A stretch of 5,703 nt of DNA from Candidatus Bathyarchaeota archaeon JdFR-04 (GCA_002010925.1 MTLR01000003.1:1-5703); one strand, 5' to 3'; positions 1 to 5,546 are shown, counted from the first letter of the stretch. Made by a program: numbers and translations. Notes: generated from the sequence alone by a model not told the origin.

Positions 1-12
1 TCAGAAAACTAA

Positions 13-31
13 AAGGGAGAAAATATATAAA
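13..31 (+). promoter_or_regulatory. Archaeal BRE/TATA promoter of the surface-protein gene
   Basis: A purine-rich stretch (agggagaaa, a plausible BRE) runs directly into atatataaa at 23-31, a near-ideal archaeal TATA box. With the usual spacing of about 25 bases from box to start site, transcription would begin near 52-55, leaving a leader of roughly ten bases before the ATG at 64. No strong Shine-Dalgarno sequence lies in that leader, so the mRNA is probably almost leaderless. The start site is inferred from spacing. Confidence 0.65.
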
Positions 32-63
32 GTCTGTTTAGTAAATAAGACGAAAGATGAGTT

Positions 64-2310
64 ATGTATAAGAGAAAAATAAATACTCAACCATTAACGT
101 TTGCATTAATTTTACTTATAGTGTTCTCAATGATACAAGTGTTTGCTTATCCCCTATCGCCTCCACCATCTCCTTACCCAACAACGTATCAATCCACAAA
201 CATAGATATTGAATTCAGAGTATATCCAGATAGAACGATAGAACTTGCAGGAAATTACTGTTTCAACTATACTTCACCATACATGCTTATCACCGGACCA
301 GACACCCATTCAGAAGTTAGAATTACAAAGGAAGGCGAATTATTCACTCTAACAACCAACAATCTAATTATGTTCCATGAAGAACAAAAATCTCAATTTC
401 CATTAAACTCAACTACACTTAGCATTGCCCAAGAATACACCGGAGAAATTGCAACAACAAGTATTAACGGCTCCATTGTTTTTCCAGACAGTTGGGCGGG
501 ATATCCGTACTCTACGTATATTAACTTTAACTTGTTTCCCTATAACTCAACTGACTTTACAATTACCGGGCAATACTCTGATGAAACATACAACGCAGTA
601 TTAACAGTCCAATTGATTCCAGGCCTTGCTTTGAGTAGTATAGACATGAACATTGAGGGAAACATTACCCATCTCCTAATTAGCGACTCCATAAAGGTGT
701 TCTATAATTATACATTACCTGTTCCAGGGTTTACTTCCATAAACGAAACAGTACTAAGGGGAACAATTCTTAACCAAACCTTCTTTGAAGAAATGCTTTA
801 CGATGCAACTGGAGGACTTTTAACATGCCAACTCTACAATGTAACGCTTAGTCCAATTGATCAAAATGCCGCCATAATTTATGTTAACATAGTGTTACAA
901 GGCAACCTTATTGAGATTTTAGCGAAAATATACGAAAATATTGTCTTGCAATTCTTCTACGGAGGATCCTATTATATCCCGCCGGAAATGATAAGCGTTA
1001 TCGCCCATGACTTGGCCAATATAACAATTCGGTCAGTTGAGGAAATCAACTTTGAATTATGGTATATAAGCTCCGCTAGAACTTTTGGCTTTGCATTTGA
1101 TATGTCCATTAATTTAGAAAAAATGCGAAGTATGATTGCCCAACTGATGGTTGACGATTTTCCGCAGGAAATCCAACCGGATATTGAAGAATTCCTTGAA
1201 GTTAAATATGCGCTAACAAAATCGTATACGGAAACGATTACTTACAAAGATGGACGAATTGAATACTCTGGAAACTATGTTTTTGAAGGTAACCTAAACA
1301 CAGAAATAGACAGAGTTAAGGACCTATGCATGGAATTAATGATTAAATCTACGCCTTATCCTCCACCGTCGAGGCAAATTGCAGTTTTAAACGAAACGAA
1401 AATCATAGATATGAGCAATTTCAGATTTAAGTTTGACCAAGAATATTACCAAAATACGCAATTGGTTTCCCTAAGCTTTGAAGGAGTGAAAATAACTCCT
1501 CCAATAGATCCGATAAATTCCACATGCTTCAGATTAGAACGATTCTTCAACATCACATATTCTCCCTACGAAATCCCCAGAAGCAACGATAGATTAAAAC
1601 TTACGGTCAAAGGAGAAACTAACGGAACCCACACAGTTATCCCAGTCATTGATCCTACGGACCCTGAAAGCGTACCTAACCCAGACGCAGTTTTGAGCGG
1701 TAACACGTTTGTCTGGAATAACCAGAGCATTAGCAAACTAAGACGGTTAATATTCAGGATTTATAAGGGCTTCGCGTTATACATAGAAAAAGAATCCGTC
1801 TCACCCAATAATCCATATATAATAAATGCAATTAATGTTGCAAACTGTGAGGTCATAGTAAGCGAGATCCAATCCAATGCCATAATAACCGTCAATAATG
1901 TTACCCTTCCTGAGGATGTAAGCCCACCGCCGGGAACATACAAAGTTTTAGGCAACTACATACGAATATCATCTGAAACAGGCGACATAAGTGGAAACTT
2001 TACAATAAAAATATATTATAACCCTGATCAATTAGCAGAACTTGGAATTGACGTAAACAGTCTTAAAATTTTCTATTGGAATTCAACAAAAAATGAATGG
2101 GTTCCTGTGGAAACTCGCATAAACTCTGAAGAAAATTATGTATGGGCAATCGTTGACCATCTCAGTATATGGGCGGTCATGGGCCAAATTAGCCAGCCTT
2201 TCTGGACCGAAACATGGTTCTTAGTAGTGATTCTAAGCATCGTAATAATCGTAGGCATTCTAGCGACGCTTCTTGTTAGAAAAAGACGAAAAACTTCAAC
2301 GGAAACCTAA
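64..2310 (+). CDS. Secreted, probably N-glycosylated surface protein with C-terminal membrane anchor
   Basis: I do not recognise a named family for the whole 748-residue protein. Visible parts: a basic N-terminus and hydrophobic core (residues 10-28, LTFALILLIVFSMIQVFA) forming a signal peptide; a proline-rich linker (31-39); a long, apparently beta-rich extracellular region with about 18 N-X-S/T sequons; a second proline-rich point (PYPPPS, 431-436); and a juxtamembrane segment at about 640-707 (FYWNSTKNEWVPV, then VDHLSIWAVMG), recalling the small beta domain before the anchor of many archaeal surface proteins. One transmembrane helix (about 718-737) and a basic tail (RKRRK) follow, so the bulk faces outside. 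Residues 54-67 and 394-407 share Y-x-D-x-x-I-E-x-x-G-N-Y-x-F, suggesting an internal duplication. No catalytic motif is evident; a structural, S-layer-associated or binding role is possible but unproven. The ATG at 64 sits just before the signal peptide and behind a good promoter. Confidence 0.85.
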   Translation: MYKRKINTQPLTFALILLIVFSMIQVFAYPLSPPPSPYPTTYQSTNIDIEFRVYPDRTIELAGNYCFNYTSPYMLITGPDTHSEVRITKEGELFTLTTNNLIMFHEEQKSQFPLNSTTLSIAQEYTGEIATTSINGSIVFPDSWAGYPYSTYINFNLFPYNSTDFTITGQYSDETYNAVLTVQLIPGLALSSIDMNIEGNITHLLISDSIKVFYNYTLPVPGFTSINETVLRGTILNQTFFEEMLYDATGGLLTCQLYNVTLSPIDQNAAIIYVNIVLQGNLIEILAKIYENIVLQFFYGGSYYIPPEMISVIAHDLANITIRSVEEINFELWYISSARTFGFAFDMSINLEKMRSMIAQLMVDDFPQEIQPDIEEFLEVKYALTKSYTETITYKDGRIEYSGNYVFEGNLNTEIDRVKDLCMELMIKSTPYPPPSRQIAVLNETKIIDMSNFRFKFDQEYYQNTQLVSLSFEGVKITPPIDPINSTCFRLERFFNITYSPYEIPRSNDRLKLTVKGETNGTHTVIPVIDPTDPESVPNPDAVLSGNTFVWNNQSISKLRRLIFRIYKGFALYIEKESVSPNNPYIINAINVANCEVIVSEIQSNAIITVNNVTLPEDVSPPPGTYKVLGNYIRISSETGDISGNFTIKIYYNPDQLAELGIDVNSLKIFYWNSTKNEWVPVETRINSEENYVWAIVDHLSIWAVMGQISQPFWTETWFLVVILSIVIIVGILATLLVRKRRKTSTET

Positions 2311-2320
2311 CCTTCCCATC

Positions 2321-2326
2321 TTTTTT
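2321..2326 (+). terminator. Oligo-T terminator after the surface-protein gene
   Basis: Six consecutive T residues begin 11 bases after the TAA stop at 2308-2310, in the 35-base gap between two convergent genes. Archaeal RNA polymerase commonly terminates at such U-tracts without a hairpin, and no convincing stem precedes this one. It probably limits read-through into the antisense of the convergent hydrolase gene. Confidence 0.5.
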
Positions 2327-2345
2327 AGACTTAAGTTACCTCTCG

Positions 2346-3236
2346 TTAAACTTTAATGTAGAAGCTCCCAAGCTTTTTTATTTTACCCTCAATTTCCAAC
2401 TGTTTCAAATGTTTCTTAACCATTTGTTTCTCCCAATAACGGAGCAATTTCTCTGCATAAGGGAACTTACCATAAATTGGAGCATAACTTATTAGTTGAT
2501 CGAGAGTCTTTCTGCCCCCTTCAAGTAAAGAAAGAATCTTTTCACTCCTATCATCTATTACCTTGCAATAGTCTTCAAATTCTCTGCAAAGATTTTTAAT
2601 GATTAGTCCCTTATGGGATGAAACTACAATTTTTGGGGCAGTTTCCATAAGCTTATTTATTGACTTTTTGAACTCGCTTAGGCTTGATTCTTCATGACCA
2701 TACCAAGGAAAGGATGTCAGATCATAATCAAATGAAAAGAGAATTCTCTCTTTTTTCTCAAAGAAGCAATAGTGATCTCTCGTGTGTCCAGGAGTGTATA
2801 TAGGCTCGAGAATTACATCGCCGAAATCAAATTTCGTTCTCTCATTATAAATATGAGTGGGATTGCAATTCTTAAAACACATGCTCTCTTTAACGAAATC
2901 TTGCCAAGTACGAGCGAGTTTCTTACCAACAAATCTTTCAGAGAGAGCCACTATGTCCCCACTAGTTTTAAACCCCTCTTCCGGTACATAAATGGATTTG
3001 CCGTCGAACACCCAATTTCCCGCAGAATGATCTGGATGAGTATGAGAATTAATAACATAGTCCACATTATACTTTCTTTTAAGTTGTTCTAGAATTTCAA
3101 TGCCACAACCAGTGTCTATCAATACCTTGTCTTCGTCCAAGATGAGAATCGAATGAGAAGAAGGAAAACTTCCATTGTTTTTCCCATATAATAGGAAAAT
3201 GTGACTAGTTAACGCTTCCAATCTTAAGCCATTCAT
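2346..3236 (-). CDS. Metallo-beta-lactamase-fold hydrolase with C-terminal winged helix (LACTB2-like)
   Basis: This 296-residue, probably cytoplasmic protein carries a complete di-zinc ligand set. The HxHxDH motif is SHTHPDHSAG (H65, H67, D69, H70), preceded by the strand LIDTGCG (39-45). Further ligands are H151 in TPGHT, D170 in FSFDYD and H208 in SSHKG. The last 70 residues (about 226-296) look like a winged helix, with MVKKHLKQLEIEGKI (272-286) matching the HL-x-KL-x-x-x-G pattern of LACTB2 and related proteins. Family members include RNA endonucleases and thioester or glyoxalase-II-type hydrolases, so the substrate cannot be assigned; the winged helix makes a nucleic-acid substrate conceivable. 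No signal peptide is present. The ATG is supported by a TATA box about 27 bases upstream, implying a leaderless mRNA. The gene stands alone on its strand and is convergent with the surface-protein gene, so its neighbours give no functional hint. Confidence 0.9.
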   Translation of the reverse strand: MNGLRLEALTSHIFLLYGKNNGSFPSSHSILILDEDKVLIDTGCGIEILEQLKRKYNVDYVINSHTHPDHSAGNWVFDGKSIYVPEEGFKTSGDIVALSERFVGKKLARTWQDFVKESMCFKNCNPTHIYNERTKFDFGDVILEPIYTPGHTRDHYCFFEKKERILFSFDYDLTSFPWYGHEESSLSEFKKSINKLMETAPKIVVSSHKGLIIKNLCREFEDYCKVIDDRSEKILSLLEGGRKTLDQLISYAPIYGKFPYAEKLLRYWEKQMVKKHLKQLEIEGKIKKLGSFYIKV

Positions 3237-3258
3237 CTTTATGTTTTATGAAATTCAA

Positions 3259-3267
3259 CTTTTAAAA
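3259..3267 (-). promoter_or_regulatory. TATA box of the metallo-beta-lactamase-fold gene
   Basis: On the minus strand ttttaaaag follows aacg and is centred about 27 bases before the ATG at 3236. That places the expected transcript start within a few bases of the start codon, so the mRNA is probably leaderless, which agrees with the lack of a Shine-Dalgarno sequence. A second, palindromic TATA-like element (tttataaa, 3304-3311) lies further upstream and could give a longer leader of about 40 bases. Confidence 0.55.
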
Positions 3268-3502
3268 CGTTGCCTTGCTAGTGTTTATTGGAGCGCTAGC
3301 TGATTTATAAAGTCAGTTATACCTGCTTCTCCTATTAGTCATTCACTTTCTATCATAGATCCCTATGAAGAATCGAAATCCTTAAGCACAACTAATAACT
3401 CTCCCAAACTCTTAATCCCAACGTTTTTGGGCAAAGGCGTTCGTAGCCCTAACTACAACTTGTTAAAATCGTTGATCATGATTGCGGACAGTAAAAGATG
3501 TT

Positions 3503-3509
3503 AAAAAAA
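3503..3509 (-). terminator. Oligo-T terminator after the small membrane-protein gene
   Basis: Read on the minus strand, seven consecutive T residues lie 15 bases after the TAA stop at 3527-3525. There is no evident stem before them, which fits intrinsic archaeal termination on a U-tract. It would separate this gene from the hydrolase gene downstream on the same strand, arguing against an operon between the two. Confidence 0.55.
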
Positions 3510-3524
3510 GGTAGGAGTTATATT

Positions 3525-3854
3525 TTATTTTTCTTCTCCTGCAATTGCTCCTCCAATCAATCCGCCTATAAGCCCGAAAAAAGCTGCTCCAGCAGAGAGT
3601 ATCAAAGCGGCCAAACCCGCCAACCCCCCAAGCATAGCGCCTATTGGCCCAAGAAAAGCAAATCCTAAAGTTGTTAGTGCTATGCCAATAATTATTGCTC
3701 CGATTATCCCACTTAAAAACCCTGCTAAAGCGCCTTTGCCGACTCCTCCTTTTGTTACTATGCCAGCAACCAAACCGGCTATAATTGGACCTATAATTGG
3801 TATCCAGCCTAGGATAATCATTAGGACAAAGCCGACCGCCACACCAGCACCCAT
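3525..3854 (-). CDS. Small glycine-rich integral membrane protein, DUF5518-like
   Basis: The 109-residue product is almost entirely hydrophobic, built from glycine- and alanine-rich helices with GxxxG spacing. Three or four membrane segments are plausible: about 5-32 (containing GWIPIIGPIIAGLVAG), 42-65, 67-88 and 89-106, with a short polar turn at 34-40 (TKGGVGK) and a charged tail, GEEK. The pattern of a GPIIAG-type helix followed by GKGALAGFLSGIIGA recalls archaeal DUF5518 proteins, whose function is unknown; this is recalled resemblance, not a search result. Its own TATA box lies upstream, GAGG sits four bases before the ATG, and an oligo-T tract follows. In-frame codons upstream of the ATG back to a CTG at 3887 read LSKFLKDERGG, a charged stretch that looks coding, so the true N-terminus may be longer with an unusual start. 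The ATG is kept as the conservative choice. Confidence 0.75.
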   Translation of the reverse strand: MGAGVAVGFVLMIILGWIPIIGPIIAGLVAGIVTKGGVGKGALAGFLSGIIGAIIIGIALTTLGFAFLGPIGAMLGGLAGLAALILSAGAAFFGLIGGLIGGAIAGEEK

Positions 3855-3862
3855 CCCGCCTC
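3855..3862 (-). promoter_or_regulatory. Possible Shine-Dalgarno site of the small membrane-protein gene
   Basis: On the minus strand gaggcggg immediately precedes the ATG, with GAGG four bases away. It is a partial match to the archaeal GGAGGTGA consensus and modestly supports the ATG at 3854 over the upstream CTG in the same frame. The same bases would be codons if the longer form is real, so the site is not decisive. Confidence 0.35.
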
Positions 3863-3903
3863 GTTCATCTTTTAGAAATTTGGACAGTTTTTATCACCAG
3901 CCC

Positions 3904-3915
3904 ATATTTTTATAT
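3904..3915 (-). promoter_or_regulatory. TATA box of the small membrane-protein gene
   Basis: The minus strand reads atataaaaatat here, a strong archaeal TATA-like sequence. The expected start site is near 3884, giving a leader of about 30 bases to the ATG at 3854, or essentially none if translation begins at the CTG at 3887. A second AT-rich element, tttaaatat, lies just upstream around 3919-3927 on the same strand. Confidence 0.5.
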
Positions 3916-4042
3916 TGTCATATTTAAAAATTACGATGAACCACATTCTGAACCAAGATTTTTAATCAGCAGAAATGAAAACTTGAAGGTTGGCGGAAAA
4001 ATCATAAGAATACCCAGAAATTGCTTCTTTTCAAGAAATAGA

Positions 4043-4120
4043 TGGAGCCCCGGGCGGGATTTGAACCCGCGACCTGCGGCTTACGAGGCCGCTGCTATAA
4101 CCGGGCTTAGCTACCGGGGC
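4043..4120 (-). tRNA. tRNA-Thr with anticodon CGU
   Basis: The minus strand folds into a complete cloverleaf without an intron. The acceptor stem is GCCCCGG/CCGGGGC; U8 and A9 follow; the D stem is GCTA/TAGC around a loop containing GG. The anticodon stem is GCGGC/GCCGC with loop CTCGTAA, so the anticodon is CGT (positions 4085-4083), reading the threonine codon ACG. The variable loop is AGGTC, and the T arm is GCGGG-TTCAAAT-CCCGC. The discriminator is T, as is common in archaeal tRNA-Thr, and CCA is encoded at the 3' end (4045-4043). Nineteen of 21 stem pairs are G-C, in contrast to the AT-rich surroundings; this is typical of archaeal tRNAs, especially from warm habitats. Confidence 0.97.
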
Positions 4121-4148
4121 TTTTCAAGTTTTCAATTTCTGAAGTTTC

Positions 4149-4160
4149 TAAAATATGTTA
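4149..4160 (-). promoter_or_regulatory. Probable TATA element of tRNA-Thr
   Basis: On the minus strand aacatattttag lies about 29-40 bases before the 5' end of the mature tRNA. That distance fits an archaeal TATA box whose transcript starts several bases upstream of the RNase P cleavage site. The match is AT-rich but not a perfect consensus. Confidence 0.4.
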
Positions 4161-4239
4161 GGATGGTTGATGTTTGTTAGAGTTTTTGGTATATTAGCTT
4201 CTTAATTGTTTTAGATCCCATTTTTGTACAGGGTTAGGG

Positions 4240-4269
4240 CATTTGTGGAGCTTTCGTCGTCTACAAATG
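4240..4269. repeat. 10-bp inverted repeat (hairpin)
   Basis: The arms cATTTGTGGA (4240-4249) and TCTACAAATG (4260-4269) pair over ten positions, with one G-U on the plus strand, around a ten-base loop. On the minus strand the same pairs form with one A-C mismatch instead of the G-U, so the plus-strand RNA would fold slightly better. Smaller hairpins follow: CTCA/TGAG (4286-4299), the palindrome TCACGTGA (4301-4308) and TCCT-CATC-AGGA (4309-4320). It is not followed by a T-tract, so it is not an obvious terminator. Confidence 0.5.
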
Positions 4270-4483
4270 AAGGACATTTTCCATGCTCATGTTTTTGAGT
4301 TCACGTGATCCTCATCAGGAGAGTTGCCCCTGAAACACCCGTTATAAAATTCATTTAGCAAAACTATTGTTTCTCCAGATTCTAGCAATATACGCCTAAA
4401 CTGCTAATCTATGCCAACCTAAAGTTCTAATCTGCAACATGGACAAAGCTTCCGCCCTTTAAGGAATTGAACCAAGATTTAAC

Positions 4484-4511
4484 CGTTACCTCTTTTACGT
4501 TACCTCTTTTA
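4484..4511. repeat. Exact 14-base tandem repeat upstream of thiL
   Basis: The unit CGTTACCTCTTTTA occurs twice without a gap (4484-4497 and 4498-4511), and a partial third copy, TACCTCT, follows at 4517-4523. The second copy runs into taatata, forming a TATA-like ttttataatata (4507-4518). The repeat ends 15 bases before the first possible thiL start and so overlaps the promoter zone. It could be a paired binding site for a regulator or simply a local slippage duplication. Confidence 0.75.
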
Positions 4512-4523
4512 TAATATACCTCT

Positions 4524-4529
4524 AAGGTG
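4524..4529 (+). promoter_or_regulatory. Shine-Dalgarno site deciding the thiL start
   Basis: The sequence AAGGTG contains AGGTG, an exact match to the core of the archaeal Shine-Dalgarno consensus GGAGGTGA. It ends six bases before the TTG at 4536, a normal spacing, whereas the in-frame GTG at 4527 lies inside it and could not use it. The site therefore favours the TTG start. It would have to lie in the leader, implying transcription from a box upstream of ttttataatata, for example atttaac near 4476-4482. Confidence 0.45.
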
Positions 4530-4535
4530 CATGCG

Positions 4536-5546
4536 TTGCAGGGTCTAGAATCACTGGGCGAAAGGAAGATAATTCAGATCATTCAGCAACAATTGGAAGT
4601 TATGCCCGGGCTCCCTTTAGGTTTTGGGGACGACGTTTCCGCTTTAAAGCTTGAAGGAGACAAGCTTCTCATTTTAAAAACAGACATGCTTGTGGATAAA
4701 ACCGATGTTCCGCCCGGAATGAGCTTATGGCAAGCCGCCCGAAAAGCCGTTGTAATGAACATCAGCGACCTAGCAGCAAAAGGAGCCAAACCCATAGCCT
4801 TGCTGGTAGCTCTGGGGATTCCAAGAGGCTTCACCGAGAAAGACATAAAACAGATAGCGAAAGGACTTAACAGCGGAGCCCGCGAATACAACACATTTGT
4901 TTTAGGCGGAGACACTAATGAGGCTTCTGACCTAATTATAAGCTGTGCCGTGTTAGGCACTTGCCATCCAAAAATGCTAATCAAACGGAAAGGAACAAGG
5001 CCAGGCGACATCCTAGCCGTAACAGGGAACTTTGGAAAAACAGCCGCTGGACTGAAGATTCTACTCGAAAACATTCATGTTCCACAGGAACTTAAAGAAA
5101 CTCTCTTGGAATCCATCCTTATGCCCAAGGCTAGGTTAAGGGAAGGGCTAGCTTTGGCATCCTCACAAGTCGTAACGGCTTCCATTGACTCAAGCGATGG
5201 ACTTGCATGGAGTCTTCATGAATTATCCAAAGCCAGTCATGTCGGTTTTCTTATAGAAAAGCTCCCATTAGCTACCGAAGCCGCGAAATTCGCCAAAGCC
5301 CACGGGTTGAACCCAACTGAATTATGTCTATATGGTGGAGAAGAATACGAACTCGTCCTAACCATCAAGCCTCAGTTTTGGAACAAAGCATTAAGCGCCA
5401 TAAAAAACGTCGGAGGAAGACTTATTCCTATAGGAAAAGCCATAAAGGAAAACATCGTAAAATTAAAAACTGAGAAAGGCTCGATTCCAATAGAGTTTAA
5501 GGGATGGGAACACTTCAAAACAACACTAAAAGAAATACAAGAATGA
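4536..5546 (+). CDS. thiL: Thiamine-monophosphate kinase
   Basis: ThiL phosphorylates thiamine monophosphate with ATP to thiamine diphosphate, the last step of cofactor synthesis, in the cytoplasm. The product (336 residues from the TTG) has all the hallmarks of the PurM/ThiL ATP-binding fold: GFGDDVS near the N-terminus (GDD at 31-33), KTDMLVD (48-54), ARKAVVMNISDLAAKGAKP (68-86), the metal-binding GGDTN (124-128), VTG (162-164), SIDSSDGL (216-223) and YGGEEYEL (266-273). The archaeal form TDVPPGM replaces the bacterial VxGxHF stretch. Length is normal and no key motif is missing. The start is TTG at 4536 because it has a spaced AGGTG and gives LQGLESLGERKII, matching the short lead-in before LGER in relatives; GTG at 4527 would add three residues. 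The gene overlaps the next by four bases (ATGA), so the two are probably co-transcribed and translationally coupled. Its codons look richer in G+C than those of the surface-protein gene. Confidence 0.95.
   Translation: MQGLESLGERKIIQIIQQQLEVMPGLPLGFGDDVSALKLEGDKLLILKTDMLVDKTDVPPGMSLWQAARKAVVMNISDLAAKGAKPIALLVALGIPRGFTEKDIKQIAKGLNSGAREYNTFVLGGDTNEASDLIISCAVLGTCHPKMLIKRKGTRPGDILAVTGNFGKTAAGLKILLENIHVPQELKETLLESILMPKARLREGLALASSQVVTASIDSSDGLAWSLHELSKASHVGFLIEKLPLATEAAKFAKAHGLNPTELCLYGGEEYELVLTIKPQFWNKALSAIKNVGGRLIPIGKAIKENIVKLKTEKGSIPIEFKGWEHFKTTLKEIQE

Larger units (their letters stand above)
3237..3524. other. 288-base intergenic region with an unexplained open frame
   Basis: The right end serves as exit for the small membrane-protein gene and the left end as promoter for the hydrolase gene. 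Between them, the plus strand is open from 3304 to a TAA at 3502-3504 (66 codons, about 12 of them serine) but has no ATG until 3478. The opposite strand, in a different frame, reads as protein-like stretches such as LGLRTPLPKNVGIKSLGELL and GEAGITDFIN, broken by TAG, TAG and TGA. Either reading might be a decayed gene or chance; I recognise no family in either. No tRNA, rRNA or clear structured RNA is visible. Confidence 0.3.
4121..4526. other. 406-base stretch between tRNA-Thr and thiL with no recognised gene
   Basis: All six frames are short and interrupted, and I recognise no protein family. It holds the tRNA promoter (about 4149-4160), a structured patch of consecutive inverted repeats (4240-4320), a symmetric TATA-like element (gttataaaat, 4341-4350) able to work on either strand, and the thiL upstream region with a 14-base tandem repeat (4484-4511). 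On the minus strand, one frame reads MNFITGVSGATLLMRIT to a TGA and then continues as HEHGKCPSFVDDESSTN to a TAA. This resembles coding text broken by stops but may be chance. There is no TPP riboswitch core, although the downstream gene makes thiamine diphosphate. Confidence 0.5.

Noticed and set aside
1761..1955. Minus-strand frame of 64 codons
   Set aside because: It is embedded in the surface-protein gene, with no promoter and no recognisable features.
2772..3092. Plus-strand frame of 106 codons
   Set aside because: It is antisense to the HxHxDH and downstream region of the metallo-beta-lactamase-fold gene and carries no motif of its own.
3682..3927. Plus-strand proline- and isoleucine-rich frame of 81 codons
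   Set aside because: It is the complement of the glycine- and alanine-rich membrane protein; Gly codons read backwards give Pro. The minus-strand gene has the promoter and terminator.
4043..4120. tRNA gene as an integration site
   Set aside because: No partial copy of the tRNA 3' end, integrase gene or other sign of an integrated element is visible in the window.
3983..4180. Plus-strand frame of 65 codons containing SPGRDLNPRPAAYEAAA
   Set aside because: It is the antisense reading of tRNA-Thr; this GRDLNPRPAAYEA-type string is a well-known spurious product opposite tRNA genes.
4252..4320. Hammerhead-ribozyme-like pieces on the minus strand (CTGATGAG and CGAAA)
   Set aside because: The bases after CTGATGA and before GAAA do not pair to make stem II, and no cleavage-site stem could be found, so the core motifs are coincidental.
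3949..4480. Exact 13-base direct repeat tgaaccaagattt at 3949-3961 and 4468-4480
   Set aside because: A 13-base match somewhere in a window of this size is not surprising by chance, and the flanks share no further similarity beyond a few AT-rich bases, so an attachment site or element end is not supported.
4380..4535. Possible TPP riboswitch before thiL
   Set aside because: None of the conserved core elements such as CUGAGA is present in the upstream region, and the likely leader is too short.
4583..5074. Minus-strand open frame of 163 codons
   Set aside because: It lies wholly inside thiL, whose full set of family motifs is on the plus strand; the antisense frame has no recognisable motif and no promoter.
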